64,000 nucleotides of DNA, from the NCBI GenBank assembly GCA_963930645.1, contig OZ005648.1, positions 202,492,480-202,556,479 of the forward strand, in the 5' to 3' direction. Below the pieces are notes generated by a model. The model was not told the origin of the DNA. It ran no database searches and saw only the letters and a program-made list of their open reading frames with translations. The translations under genes were made by a program, and so were the position numbers. The stretch comes from Salticus scenicus. Its lineage: Eukaryota; Arthropoda; Arachnida; Araneae; Salticidae. Positions 54,401-58,544 of the stretch are shown here, in pieces. Within the stretch, counting starts at the first letter, position 1. Each line of letters begins with the position of its first letter.

Positions 54401-56899
54401 TTGTGAGATTCTTAATTTTATTCAGAAATAAATATATAAAAATTCTCATATTCACATTTAGCATAAAAAATCGAGAAACAGACAAAATGAATGTATAAAC
54501 AAATTGTAAACAGAGATTGCCTCTGCATATGAAAATTCACTATATTTATTTATTTAATTTAAATTAATATTTTTTAAATATTTTCATAAAAGCTTTAAAC
54601 TATTTCCACTTTCTCATTTTTTTACTGCTTTTAACATTTACTGATTAACCAGTAAATAATAATGCAAATTGAAAATCTATTACGTTTTGTTCATTTAGAA
54701 CTTTTTGTTCATTTTCTCCACAGAAGATACTGCCATTTAAAAATCACAGTTTAAATCTTATGATAAAATAATTTTTCTGCCAAAATATATTCGAAATATT
54801 TTAAAAGTATATTTTTAAATTATAAATAAATATATATATATATATATAATAATCGGTTTCTCTTTAAAGAAAACAAAGGCAAAAAATTTACATACAGATA
54901 ATGTTTTATTTAATTTTTTCCTTTTTCAAAATATTTAAGTATTAACCTTTTTGTTTTTGTTTTTCTCTCAAGGTAAAATGTAGTATATTACATAATTTGC
55001 AGTAGTATGGATTTACAATAAATTGTAAGTAATGAATTTAGTGTAAATTCATTTCTAAAGAAACTAAAAAATATACTCTGAAAAAATATTTTTACTTTAA
55101 TCGAAAAAAAGAAAAAGAAAAAACTTTCCGAAATCATCGCTAAATCCCCCGATATCGCAACCCAATTACCGCCAAGTGCGTAAACAGGTCTCTGTAGCCT
55201 TTGCAATGCTGACAAGTTATGCGTTCCCCGAGTATAGAAGCATGAAATTTTGTGACAATGTTCCTTCTGTTACGTAGACATCCACTAAGAGGTGATTTTA
55301 CAAAATTCGAGGGGGGGGGGAGTTAGGACAAAACATTACTTCACAAAATCCTTCATATCTCAAACAAATCAGGTATCCATAATTTTTTTGCTTTAAAACA
55401 TAGCTAACACAAATACCTAAAAATCAATTTCTGGAATTTTGGAAATTCGGTCCACAAGAGGGGGAATGTGGCAAAATGTGATTCCAAATGCGCAAAAAGT
55501 GATTTCACAAAAAACTTTCATATATCAAGAAAAAAAAACAAATACCAGTAAAACTTTTGCTTTAAAATGTAGCTAACATAAAAACCTAAAAGCCAATTTC
55601 TCGAATGAAAAAAACATATATCCGTAAAATTTTTGCTTTTACATATAGCTAACACAAATACCTAAAAACCAATTTTTGGAATTTTAGATATTTAGTCCCC
55701 AAGGGGAGGGGGAGGAAGCAAAACATTATCTATATTATATCTTCTACATAATATAGATATTTCTTCTATAATAAAGATTTAAAATCATTTATTTTAATTT
55801 TTAATTGTTGCCAAATAAGTTTTACGAGTTAATTTATTTTTCAATGTATAATAAAATTATATTTTCATGCAAACAATAATAATAATAAAAAAAATTAAAT
55901 ATTAAATTTGACACATGACAAAATGACGTCATTATCAAAATTAAATAATAACAAAATGAAAGCTAATTCAGATCTATACTAAAGAGCTATATTTATTGAT
56001 AATCCTGGGTACTTTTTCAATTTTTGATGCTGAAAAGACATTTTTTGCCAAGGAACTTTTTTTTTTTTTTTTTTTTGTGACAGCCACCTTGAGCCAAGTA
56101 GTCGATAAAAAATATAAACAAGAAAAAAAAAAGCAGAGAGTAAAAAGAAGGTAAGAGATTTCATTCGGACTCCAGAATCGATTGTGGCATGCCGGCATGC
56201 GGGAATACCGCTACAGGAAATAGTGGGAACTTAAACTTATATTTTGACTAATTTCAATGATTTTTTTTTAAACGATTTTTTTATTATTATTAACATATGG
56301 TGTTTTGAGGATTCATTTCAATATATTGACCAGCGAAGCGGGCAAAGACTGCTTGTGTTTTATATAAAAATAAATAAATAAAACTGAAATGTTGTTTACT
56401 CTTAATTTTACTTACAACTGTCAAAATGTTCAGTCTTTTTAGGAAGAGAAAGTTCTCATCCTCCTAGTGTTAAAACATGTGATACATTTTCTTTCTCTCC
56501 CCCCCCCCCCTTCCCCAAAGATCCTAAATGTCCCTGGTCATAAAATAGACATTTTTCCCATATTACATTTTTATTAATCAATAAAAATGAATAAATGTAC
56601 ACTCCATAAAATATACCTGTAATGCTAGCATTTAAGACTTCTTCTGCAGAATTCTCAAATCACAGGATCATTTCATTCAACATTAAGTGCAAGAATTATA
56701 ATTAAAAACATGATATATCACAGAAAACATACATCCTCACATTCTCTTGAAACAAAAAAGGAAAAAAAAAGAACTTACTGGTGTTTTGCATGGCCTTGTC
56801 ACTGTTGGCATAATTATTAATCACAGAAAGGCTTTCCTGCAGCCTGGCATTATTTAAACTAACAACATCACCCAACAATTGAGACACAGAAACAATAAG
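8311..56899 (-). CDS. Zir: Zizimin-family (DOCK-D, DOCK9/10/11-like) Rho GEF, C-terminal 12 exons
   Basis: Spliced gene on the minus strand. Exons 5' to 3': 56779-56899, 48710-48918, 45757-45814, 45562-45671, 38566-38688, 38322-38435, 22773-22919, 19383-19596, 13273-13463, 11968-12068, 8789-8927, 8311-8649. They total 1866 nt (621 codons plus stop) and the frame is kept across all 11 junctions (phases 1,0,1,0,0,0,0,1,0,2,0). The product ends a DOCK protein and includes the DHR2 domain, which in this family exchanges GDP for GTP on Cdc42 (and Rac for some members) in the cytoplasm and at membranes. Diagnostic stretches are FPSEVKDLTKRIRTVLMAT, VYKLIIPIYEEQR, GKEYIYKEP, QVTHVVPYFDEDEL, EEQCKRRTILT and LQLKLQGSISVQVNAGPLAY. 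These fit DOCK9/10/11 better than DOCK6/7/8. The N-terminal PH and DHR1 parts are not in the window. The symbol is the fly name for this family; orthology is inferred. Confidence 0.9.
8650..8788 (-). other. DOCK intron between the last two exons
   Basis: Intron of 139 bp with gtgact...ctag ends. Nothing else seen. Confidence 0.6.
8789..8927 (-). CDS. DOCK-D gene exon k (end of DHR2)
   Basis: 139 nt between tttcag and AAG|gtgact. It encodes KFIKICQEALELNGRLI, YEYHSSMKKDF and LVDSLSGMLNEK, matching FRKFIxACxxALELNERLIKEDQxEYH...ELSDIIHEQ of DOCK11. Phase 0 at the 3' end. Confidence 0.92.
9877..9933. repeat. 39-bp palindrome between 9-bp direct repeats
   Basis: GGGAGATAC at 9877-9885 and 9925-9933 flanks a perfect 15-bp inverted repeat (AATACCTTCTAATCA, loop ATTACTTAA). 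It looks like a target duplication around a tiny insertion. Confidence 0.75.
10921..11466. mobile_element. TRIM-like element: 150-bp direct repeats with tRNA-like box
   Basis: Two similar direct repeats, 10921-11070 and 11318-11466, start TGTARCGAC and the second ends GCTACA. They flank about 250 bp of unique sequence. ATCT precedes the first (10917-10920) and follows the second (11467-11470), a 4-bp target duplication. Each repeat contains GGATTTGAACCTGGG, the reverse complement of a Pol III B box. I see no convincing primer-binding site or polypurine tract, so a SINE dimer is an alternative. Confidence 0.55.
11968..12068 (-). CDS. DOCK-D gene exon j (DHR2 lobe C, nucleotide-sensor region)
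   Basis: 101 nt between tttatag and CG|gtaatt. It encodes VNAGPLAYACAFLEG and DKVMTLKEVYR. In DOCK GEFs the stretch beginning with this VNAGPLAYA block forms the loop and helix that displace magnesium and nucleotide from the GTPase, so the catalytic element is present. It ends in phase 2. Confidence 0.93.
12069..13272 (-). other. DOCK GC-AG intron with mariner scrap
   Basis: Its donor (minus strand) is gcaagt at 13272 and its acceptor is tttatag next to 12068. It holds a plus-strand mariner transposase 3' fragment (12720-13150). The stretch 12200-12720 is AT-rich and unassigned. Confidence 0.85.
12720..13150 (+). pseudogene. Mariner transposase C-terminal fragment
   Basis: Readings in more than one frame include the ELINRKGIVFHQDNARLHTS motif (second catalytic Asp) and DLAHSGYYLFWSLQ, the counterpart of the SPDLAPSDYHLF third-Asp motif, with LQTFL and NQNGQYL. 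It is broken by frameshifts. It sits inside the DOCK GC-AG intron in the opposite orientation to the gene. Confidence 0.85.
13273..13463 (-). CDS. DOCK-D gene exon i (DHR2 lobe C)
   Basis: 191 nt. The acceptor is tttctag; the first two bases complete a Thr codon with exon h. It encodes YSFPYVKKRIPV, LSPIEVAIDEM and LKKLQLKLQGSISVQ. The donor reads CAG|gcaagt, a GC donor with an otherwise perfect consensus, and splicing there is the only way to join VQ to VNAGPLAY of the next exon in frame. Confidence 0.93.
14468..14779. mobile_element. MITE, 312 bp, 14-bp TIR, perfect 8-bp duplication
   Basis: Terminal inverted repeats CACGGATTAGGAGA (14468-14481) and its exact complement (14766-14779). ATTTTTTA flanks both sides (14460-14467 and 14780-14787). 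The interior is richer in G and C than the surroundings and contains a 90-codon open frame on the minus strand that I do not recognise and do not believe is a gene. Superfamily unassigned: the 8-bp duplication suits hAT, P or Merlin. Confidence 0.8.
15340..15510 (-). pseudogene. PLE GIY-YIG endonuclease fragment (left half of an inverted pair)
   Basis: The minus strand at 15510 to about 15425 reads SYIGMTKRTVKTRIKEH, the YIG and helix of a PLE endonuclease. It abuts a plus-strand fragment of the same domain. Confidence 0.7.
15511..15920 (+). pseudogene. PLE GIY-YIG endonuclease fragment (right half of an inverted pair)
   Basis: The plus strand reads GDIYRRKDEFGSYIGTTKIK and then, after a frame change, TNCNNYFNFYTIKYKVVE and EIDGRWCSML. 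These are the C-terminal half of the same endonuclease. Short outer inverted repeats GCTGCTACATGC (about 15109) and GCATGTAGCAGC (about 15909) enclose the pair. Confidence 0.75.
17000..17498. mobile_element. TA-flanked MITE with about 112-bp TIRs
   Basis: Left arm 17000-17112 and right arm 17386-17498 are long near-perfect inverted repeats starting CAGGGTGATTATAATTAAAG and CAAGGTGATTATAATTAAAG. A TA dinucleotide sits at both borders (16998-16999 and 17499-17500). No transposase. Tc1/mariner-type by duplication; the middle is short and AT-rich. Confidence 0.85.
17677..18735 (+). repeat. Dispersed repeat family D (CTAGCAGGCTACGCCCG...)
   Basis: It starts with the block GGCTACGCCCGCTTCGCTGG followed by TCACTATATTTAAATG and ends around a CACAGACACTTCTC, TTTATTTATATAGATG tail. 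A second copy of the start is at 28087-28340 and an inverted scrap at about 56320-56370. The sequence style is that of nonautonomous elements common in arthropods; class unknown. Confidence 0.55.
19383..19596 (-). CDS. DOCK-D gene exon h (DHR2 lobe B)
   Basis: 214 nt between ttttag and A|gtaagt. It encodes VNPKDLESRFAYIQVTHVV, PYFDEDELRLRPTEFERNNN, RRFMFETPFT and EEQCKRRTILT. The stretch FERxxNxxRFMFExPFT is diagnostic of the zizimin subfamily. It ends in phase 1. Confidence 0.96.
19725..20860. repeat. Dispersed repeat family B, copy 1
   Basis: About 1.1 kb, similar along its length to 21385-22580: shared blocks include TTGATCTCAACGAAAAG, TTAGTGTAGCATC, GATATGCTGATAACAGACA and TACTTTCTCTAC. 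Its ends (TTATCTTACCCT and AGGTAGAGAAAA) are diverged versions of the inverted ends in copy 2. Confidence 0.7.
20982..21032. repeat. Homopolymer junction T-run then G-run
   Basis: About 31 T followed by about 20 G. The same composite (C-run then A-run on one strand) recurs at 10321-10369, 37311-37344 and 45405-45449. Confidence 0.9.
21385..22580. repeat. Dispersed repeat family B, copy 2, with short TIR
   Basis: The left end TTTTCTCTTACCCT is inverted at the right end as AGGGTAAGAGAAAG. A G/C-rich palindromic block (GAGGGGGGCGGTAGCTCCCC) lies near 21534. No coding. Third and fourth fragments lie at 40405-40930 and 2985-3060. Likely a nonautonomous DNA transposon; no clear target duplication seen. 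Confidence 0.65.
22773..22919 (-). CDS. DOCK-D gene exon g (DHR2 lobe B)
   Basis: 147 nt (49 codons) between tttcatag and CAA|gtattt. It encodes GKEYIYKEPKVTSLAEIS and LFCDKFGKDAIRMIMDSNQ, matching DGKEYIYKEPKLTxLSEIS...KFG in DOCK9/10/11. The spacer between FFGS and GKEY is short, as in DOCK10/11, rather than long as in DOCK9. Phase 0 at both ends. Confidence 0.93.
23150..23784. mobile_element. pogo/Tigger-type MITE with TA duplication
   Basis: Ends CAGTAGAACTTGGATAATTC and, inverted, CAGTGAAACTTGAATAATTC, each next to TA. The subterminal regions repeat TTCGAATTATCC several times. 635 bp with no transposase. The TIR style resembles the Tigger at 58545 (CAGTAAAATCCCG) but the sequence differs, so it is another family. 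Confidence 0.8.
24110..24153 (-). ncRNA. Hammerhead ribozyme, type I, in a PLE repeat
   Basis: On the minus strand: GCA, core CTGAAGA (fits CUGANGA), one extra U, stem II GGUA...UACC, core GAAA, a self-complementary minimal stem III ACAGCTGT (24114-24121), C at the cleavage position, then UGC closing stem I with GCA. It lies just downstream of PLE coding sequence on the same strand, where such ribozymes are known to sit. Confidence 0.7.
24413..25250 (-). pseudogene. Penelope-like reverse transcriptase, palm to C-terminus (frameshifted)
   Basis: From about 25245 down: QSEGLAMGSPLSPILADI (RT motif B region), FWTHYVDDTFTLID (catalytic YVDD), then NNIQFTYEIENNGSLPFIDT. After a frameshift near 24900, the thumb and connection to SKSAISKHCREENHNFKF, the end of the endonuclease region. 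The conserved GVY/YIG core is not visible, so the nuclease is truncated. The N-terminal RT half is absent. A hammerhead follows at 24110-24153. Confidence 0.88.
25289..26225. repeat. Dispersed repeat family C, interrupted by an LTR piece
   Basis: Shares long blocks with 49560-49930 (for example TTTTTAACTAACTTCCC, TAGACATTTGAAA and, near the end, TATGATTCAACAGAAA) and with 55770-55960 (AATTGTTGCCAAA, TTACGAGTT, GACGTCATTATCA). The LTR fragment 25797-26117 splits it. No coding. Confidence 0.6.
25797..26117 (-). mobile_element. Truncated gypsy-family LTR
   Basis: Reverse complement of the first about 320 bp of the LTR family at 29120: AAGCCTCTTTGACAG, TTATCAACTTACTAAG, and it ends TTTCGTAACA at 26117. 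The downstream R/U5 part is missing. Confidence 0.75.
26400..26800. other. Unassigned GC-richer patch
   Basis: Stands out from the AT-rich intron (for example CGTGACCTCTTGGGGCCG). No motif or repeat partner was recognised in the window. It could be a solo LTR of another family or a SINE fragment. Confidence 0.3.
26900..27310. repeat. Diverged direct duplication
   Basis: Blocks such as AAACAAAGTTC and ATACACCGAATCGCATCAC near 26920-27010 recur in changed form near 27165-27230 (ATACATTGAATTGCATCAC). No gene seen. Confidence 0.4.
28087..28340 (+). repeat. Repeat family D, second copy (5' part)
   Basis: Starts CTAACAGGCTTTGACTGC and continues TTTGCTGGTCACTATATT, TAAATGG, parallel to 17677. It also carries GAAATCAC...AGCTCACTT, and TTCCCGCTGCC in place of TACCCGTTGC. 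Confidence 0.6.
29120..29751 (+). repeat. 5' LTR
   Basis: Starts TGTTACAAAATTG and ends AGTACGCAACA. A TATA-like TATATAAGG lies near 29445 and AATAAA near 29684. The same family occurs as solo or truncated copies at 2346, 25797 and 41190. Confidence 0.93.
29756..29772 (+). promoter_or_regulatory. Primer-binding site
   Basis: TGGTGTCAGGAGCGGGG begins 4 nt after the LTR. It would pair with a tRNA ending ...CTGACACCA, a 3' end typical of Leu tRNAs; the tRNA identity is inferred. Confidence 0.7.
29783..31185 (+). pseudogene. Gag: coiled-coil, capsid and zinc knuckle (broken)
   Basis: 29783-30274 is an open frame of heptad-like repeats (QEKMETGLIEKIETGQKEL and similar), a long coiled coil. A stop at 30272 and a frame change lead to 30351-30923, which holds a retrotransposon capsid-type region (LSTYDGSSSWHVNKTQF, GWDSAAKSVHLAAVLRG, ELRFGEK). 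A CX2CX4HX4C zinc knuckle (CWGCGGYGHVKRNC) follows at 31142-31183 in another frame, behind a TAG. Its role in an intact element would be particle assembly and RNA packaging. Confidence 0.88.
31228..31629 (+). pseudogene. Pol: aspartic protease
   Basis: Reads CRMILDTGANATIIRTDLA; DTGA is the catalytic triad of retropepsins, and PVIIGIDF near the end is the second conserved block. It is in a different frame from both the zinc knuckle and the RT, so the polyprotein is broken. Confidence 0.9.
31630..33935 (+). pseudogene. Pol: reverse transcriptase and RNase H
   Basis: One frame carries the linker, then the RT (VLVRKKDGSTRFCVDYRRLN, MPFGLCNAPATFERLM and the catalytic VYLDDIII at about 32645), then RNase H (LILDTDVSHESVGAVLSQE, YCTARKELLAI, RTDHAYLTW) and the start of the integrase zinc-binding region (HSSSTGGHF, WCKSCDACAR). 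In-frame stops interrupt it at 32027-32029 (TAA), 32477-32479 (TGA), near 33788 (TAA) and near 33886 (TAG). Confidence 0.95.
33937..34728 (+). pseudogene. Pol: integrase catalytic core and C-terminus
   Basis: Reads FERIALDILGPLP (first Asp), TPLQFHTDQGRNF (second Asp), SDGIVERFNRTI (Glu), then GYTPAQMLFGRELRLPCDL. A frameshift separates it from the zinc-binding part upstream. It ends KVVQYNRLAKYHN with no chromodomain. Confidence 0.95.
34956..34972 (+). promoter_or_regulatory. Polypurine tract
   Basis: TTGGGAGGGGGGCAG lies directly before the 3' LTR, the position expected for plus-strand priming. The coding-free 34730-34955 precedes it. Confidence 0.75.
34973..35586 (+). repeat. 3' LTR
   Basis: 614 bp, close to the 5' LTR but with deletions: the stretch GTATATAAG present upstream is gone (AGGGGAACGCTC here), and a segment around GGCGACCTTG is missing. 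Confidence 0.93.
35740..35783 (-). ncRNA. Hammerhead ribozyme, type I (left arm)
   Basis: Minus strand: GCAC, CTGATGA, A, stem II GGAAGG/CCTTTC, GAAA, short stem III (ACTGGT), T, GTGC pairing with GCAC as stem I. The changes relative to the other arm (A to G in stem II, C to T in the stem III loop) keep the pairing. Confidence 0.8.
36117..36447 (-). pseudogene. PLE GIY-YIG endonuclease remnant
   Basis: The minus strand reads VLYNVPCNNCDLSYISQTKR, NLDCRLREHSRY and, in another frame, DFLENLAIYLNRDKIVNEK near the end. YIS replaces YIG and a stop interrupts it. The CNNC pair before the nuclease motif is typical of a subset of PLE endonucleases. Noncoding spacer 35945-36116 separates it from the left arm. 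Confidence 0.8.
36596..36639 (+). ncRNA. Hammerhead ribozyme, type I (right arm)
   Basis: Stem I GCAC (36596-36599) and GTGC (36636-36639), core CTGATGA (36600-36606), stem II GAAAGG/CCTTTC around CTACGT, core GAAA (36626-36629), minimal self-complementary stem III ACCGGT, and predicted cleavage after T36635. All invariant core positions are present. Confidence 0.85.
36770..36935 (+). mobile_element. Non-LTR-like 3' end
   Basis: A stretch of the type CCAAATTTCATCCAGATCC... followed by (CATC)n and ACTTTCACATTTATAATATT, AGTATAGAT is familiar as a 3' end of arthropod RTE-like LINEs or their SINEs. Assignment is from general knowledge of the motif only. Confidence 0.45.
38322..38435 (-). CDS. 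DOCK-D gene exon f (DHR2 lobe B)
   Basis: 114 nt (38 codons) between tttttcag and TCA|gttagt. It encodes CYKTLHNAYVKIVDVN and TGRRLLGKYYRVAFFGS, the lobe B signature that is GRRLLGTYFRVAFFG in vertebrates. Phase 0 at both ends. The intron that follows is about 15.4 kb and holds the gypsy element and two PLE loci. Confidence 0.93.
38566..38688 (-). CDS. DOCK-D gene exon e (DHR2)
   Basis: 123 nt (41 codons) between tttccag and GAG|gtatag. It encodes LVLSLEKCVKMLEQAERYE and IMPEVYKLIIPIYEEQRNYE, matching the ERYELIADIYKLIIPIYEKRRDFE segment. Phase 0 at both ends, and only 130 bp from the next exon. Confidence 0.92.
40055..40107. repeat. TA microsatellite
   Basis: About 25 TA units followed by a T run. 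Confidence 0.95.
40405..40930. repeat. Dispersed repeat family B, partial copy 3
   Basis: Blocks ATTCAGGTCACCTCGAAACG, CATACCCAGCACACTG and CAATATATCCAAATTCTTTG match family B in order. Ends are not preserved. Confidence 0.55.
41190..41761 (+). mobile_element. Solo LTR, gypsy family, with ATAT duplication
   Basis: Starts TGTTACGAATTTG and ends TACACGCAACA. ATAT flanks both sides (41186-41189 and 41762-41765). More diverged from 29120 than the solo LTR at 2346. Confidence 0.85.
41849..42050 (+). mobile_element. tRNA-derived SINE, family with CGGAATTTTCC core
   Basis: A tRNA-like head (AGTGGCGTAGAGGTTCTGAT, later GCTTCGAACTCAG) is followed by the block CGGAATTTTCCATGGTTTTC also present in the SINE at 5275. 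Confidence 0.65.
42056..42364 (+). mobile_element. tRNA-derived SINE with (CCAA)n tail
   Basis: The head GGTAGTCCAGTCGGTAGAGC is an A-box region and GTGGGTTCGGTACTCG the degenerate B box. The 3' end is AACCCAACCAACCAACCAAC. A related truncated copy follows immediately. Confidence 0.75.
42365..42524 (+). mobile_element. 5'-truncated copy of the preceding SINE
   Basis: Repeats the GCCATCCCTTCCGTGGAGGA to CCAACCAACC part of 42056-42364 without the tRNA head. The flanks CAAATATCAT, CAAATACCAT and CAAATGCC around the cluster look like a shared target duplication. Confidence 0.7.
43049..45118 (+). repeat. GTCT-headed tandem array, 174-bp monomers (array 2)
   Basis: Heads with TTTAACACTTTCCAAC and GTTTGTCTGTCTGTC occur at 43049, 44010 and 44450, and a decayed one at about 45015. 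The landmark ttattc falls at 43161, 43335, 43509 and 43683, 174 bp apart. Monomers contain GTGTACAGGGACACCCGAAA, clearly related in order to GTACAGGGACACGCCAAAG of array 1. Helentron-associated origin is inferred. Confidence 0.8.
45405..45449. repeat. Homopolymer junction C-run then A-run
   Basis: About 19 C followed by about 26 A; the same composite as at 10321, 20982 and 37311. Confidence 0.9.
45562..45671 (-). CDS. DOCK-D gene exon d (DHR2)
   Basis: 110 nt between ttttaag and CAA|gtatgt. It encodes GFKAISLNVEQDESNLKED and GMHDIQYSQ, aligning by eye with the FRxITPNIDEE...GMQDVHF segment of DOCK9. The acidic linker is divergent. It ends in phase 0. Confidence 0.88.
45757..45814 (-). CDS. 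DOCK-D gene exon c (DHR2 lobe A helix)
   Basis: 58 nt between tttag and T|gtaagt. It encodes AAHCYIHIAAMEAEYLKQK, the counterpart of the EAAMCYVHVxALVAEYL helix of zizimins. It continues exon b in phase 0 and ends in phase 1. The following intron is only 85 bp, unusually short for this gene. Confidence 0.9.
46100..46530 (-). pseudogene. PLE 3' end remnant (minus strand)
   Basis: The minus strand gives a decayed version of the IPIKPNPNIYQIIRNDK linker (near 46400-46490) and, towards 46180, a KAGLDSLWRYLLE-like end of the endonuclease domain. Many stops. Confidence 0.65.
46530..47160 (+). pseudogene. PLE RT C-terminal and endonuclease remnant (plus strand)
   Basis: Reads TLNQIDHNIQFTCETEKDNE, INFLDVKIKLFD and AYRKPTSSQ (end of the RT palm/thumb). 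Further on it reads THFIPYDQGN, YFFTKR(W)-like sequence, and ESKAGLDPLWCHLPKEQKL. The central nuclease core is deleted. Confidence 0.8.
47169..47217 (+). ncRNA. Hammerhead ribozyme, type I, at the PLE 3' repeat
   Basis: Stem I TTGGTG (47169-47174) pairs with CACCAA (47212-47217). Core CTGAAGA (47175-47181), stem II GAGGG/CCCTC, core GAAA (47202-47205), self-complementary stem III AGTACT (47205-47210), predicted cleavage after T47211. The inverted copy near 46085-46125 keeps the core but has lost the stem I partner. Confidence 0.7.
47349..47570. repeat. Nested inverted repeat (hairpin) of 222 bp
   Basis: Perfect outer arms of 22 bp (47349-47370 and 47549-47570, ATATTTATAAAAATAGTGAC...) enclose an off-centre inner hairpin (about 47377-47410 with 47424-47460) whose arms read GGCTGGACTTCAAA... 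and its complement. No coding. Confidence 0.85.
48710..48918 (-). CDS. DOCK-D gene exon b (start of DHR2)
   Basis: 209 nt. The acceptor ttgccag joins the single A left by exon a to make an Ile codon. It encodes FPSEVKDLTKRIRTVLMAT, DPEMLVDLQYQLATSYAST and LRKTWLESMARNHLKNGDYSE, nearly identical in pattern to the vertebrate DOCK9 lobe A entry. The donor is GAA|gtaatt, phase 0. This is the best conserved exon of the gene. Confidence 0.93.
49560..49930. repeat. Dispersed repeat family C, second copy
   Basis: Parallels 25289-26225: TTTTTAACTAACTTCCCAAC, CTAGCTAGACATTTGAAA and TATGATTCAACAGAAAATTT. Confidence 0.6.
50120..50175 (+). mobile_element. hAT-like terminal fragment
   Basis: Begins CAGGGCTGGCCAACCCACGG, a typical hAT-type terminus. 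The other end was not found. Confidence 0.4.
51642..52086. mobile_element. hAT-like MITE
   Basis: Ends CAGAGGTGGATC and, inverted, CAGGGGTCGATC. GTATG lies on both sides (51637-51641 and 52087-52091), shorter than the 8 bp expected for hAT. The interior repeats GAATTTTGTGA(A/C)GGGACC. Confidence 0.55.
52125..52260 (+). mobile_element. Possible Helitron-type 5' end
   Basis: ATCTATAGTATATATAAAAT followed by TGTTTGTCCTGAGTGAGTGA and CATCATCGCCTAGCCCAAAC resembles 5' ends of arthropod Helitrons (TCTATA...TATATAAAA). No helicase and no terminal hairpin were located. Confidence 0.3.
55389..55715. repeat. Degenerate tandem repeat
   Basis: The block TTTGCTTTAAAAC(A)TAGCTAAC followed by AAATACCTAAAA occurs near 55389, 55557 and 55633, with GGAATTTT and a GA/G-rich run between. 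Confidence 0.6.
56779..56899 (-). CDS. DOCK-D gene exon a (most upstream secure exon)
   Basis: 121 nt with acceptor ttacag and donor A|gtaagt. It begins in phase 0 and ends in phase 1. It encodes DVVSLNNARLQESL and NNYANSDKAMQNT, which in zizimins lie just before the conserved FPxEVKDLTKRIRT block, so the helical region leading into DHR2 starts here. The next upstream exon must end in phase 0; none was found with confidence in this window. Confidence 0.85.
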
Positions 56900-58544
56900 C
56901 TGTAATTTAAAGTTTTAAAAATTAAATCATACAAGTAATACTTAGACAAGATTTTTATATTTTACTTAAATAAAAAATAAATAAATAAAAGTATAACTTT
57001 ATTTGCAAATAATGCATTAGGGTAAAAAAAAAAAAACTTGAATGCATGTTTAAGATTTTTAGAAGACTTATTTCTACAGTCTTGTGGCTATAAAACACTT
57101 TTTGCTTTTAAAAGTGTTAATGTAGAAAAAGCAGATTTTCTCTCCCAACAAATTTACATATAGTTGATATTTCCAATTTCAATTACTATTTCTTGGCTTT
57201 ATTCAGCACTAAATTACTTTAGTGTTTTTTAAGTTAGCAAACCTTTCTGGATATGTAGAATTTCACAAAAAATAAACTAATCACAGAAAAGATGTATTTG
57301 AATGTATTTCCTTTTTAAAGCTAGTTTTTTTGTGAAAAGTTTATAAATCATATATATGTAAAGACACCACATCTATTTCCCATCTCATAATGAGGTTTCA
57401 GCAAGTATAAAACCATGGGACATTCTTTAGGCTAAATTTTCAGACTAGAGTGCTAAAAAGATTTGACTTCTTCTGTTAACTGATTTAACCATTTTGTCAG
57501 AATTTGGTTAAACAGACAAAACTGTATCTTATATTGCCAATAATTCGTTTTGCCTCTACAACTTGTTCAAAAATTCCTGCCAGTCACTATCAATATTTTT
57601 ATAATTTCCATATTTTCTACTAGGGTGACAGAGTATTCGAATTACTTAATTGGTTAAGAGGAATATAAGGATTTATGAACTATGGTTTGGAATTTCTTCC
57701 AGCTGTTCTTTGTACTGATCAAATGCAGTGTAAAACTGCAAACTACTGAGAATTGTACTTAGCTTCAAATTTTAATCCTAGTTGGCATCAAACTGATTTC
57801 AGAAAGTAATATTTGCTTTGTACGGAAATCAACTTACCAAGGAAAGTTAATTCAAATGCTTAAGTTTGTATTAAGATCTTTAGAATAAGTATTTAAATTT
57901 AACTTAAAATTTAAGGACATTTAAGATTTAAATTGAACTATCTTAGATGATTTATTACCTTTTAAATCCCTTTCTCTCCAGGTGGACTGTCCACCAAGGT
58001 AGCCTGCAAGATTGGCAGGACTAAAATAAAAATATTTTTTATAAAATTAATTTGTTGATTAAATCCACTAATACACCTAACAATAAATTTTCTAAAGGTT
58101 ATTATCTATTAGCGGCACCTGCTGTAATAAACCAAATTATTATTATTATTATTATTTTTTTTTTTTTTAAGTTGGCTAAAGCGACAATGCTTTACAAAAT
58201 TTTCAATATCTTTATTAATATGAGGCCGTTAATATTGTAGCAGAATTAAATTAACCATTTTATACTTCTTGAAAGTCCAAATTGGGAATGGATCTTCTCT
58301 AATAGGAAAAATCTTAAAGACATAGAAATGATAATCTTATACAAATATTTTCTTTAACTACAATAATATCATATATTTCAATAAGTTTTACCACTAATAA
58401 TTTTTTTTTCCTTTTTTTTTTCTTCTTCTGAATTCCTTAATTCTATTTAAATTAGGGAGATGTACATGATATGACACATTTTATAGAAAAGTGACTGCAA
58501 TACCAGATTTGCTTCAATGTTGTTTGTGGAATTCTTTGGATATA
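56900..58544. other. Flank between the upstream-most DOCK exon and the Tigger element
   Basis: Presumed intron. Apart from the weak exon candidate at 57959-58020 I see only AT-rich sequence and short homopolymers. Confidence 0.5.
57959..58020 (-). CDS. Possible upstream DOCK-D exon (weak)
   Basis: 62 nt between ttttag and AAAAG|gtaata on the minus strand. One frame reads PANLAGYLGGQSTWRERDLK, which looks like protein. Its end phase (1) does not fit the phase-0 start of the exon at 56899, so a further exon would be needed between them, or this is chance. I could not find that missing exon. Confidence 0.25.

Larger units (their letters stand above)
48919..56778 (-). other. DOCK intron (about 7.9 kb)
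   Basis: It contains a family C copy (49560-49930), a hAT-like end (50120), a hAT-like MITE (51642-52086), a possible Helitron-type 5' end (52125-52260), a degenerate tandem repeat (55389-55715) and a family C/D scrap (55770-56370). Stretches 48930-49550, 50210-51630 and 52270-55200 are AT-rich with microsatellites and nothing else I can support. Confidence 0.75.

Noticed and set aside
57690..57770. Minus-strand open stretch after attctcag (FYTAFDQYKEQLEE-like) as the missing upstream DOCK exon.
   Set aside because: The donor is poor, no frame fits both neighbours, and I could not match the peptide to the family.
57972..57998. Plus-strand micro-exon between ttctctccag and AAG|gtagcc.
   Set aside because: Only 17 nt with no neighbouring coding exon on the plus strand; splice-like borders are expected by chance.
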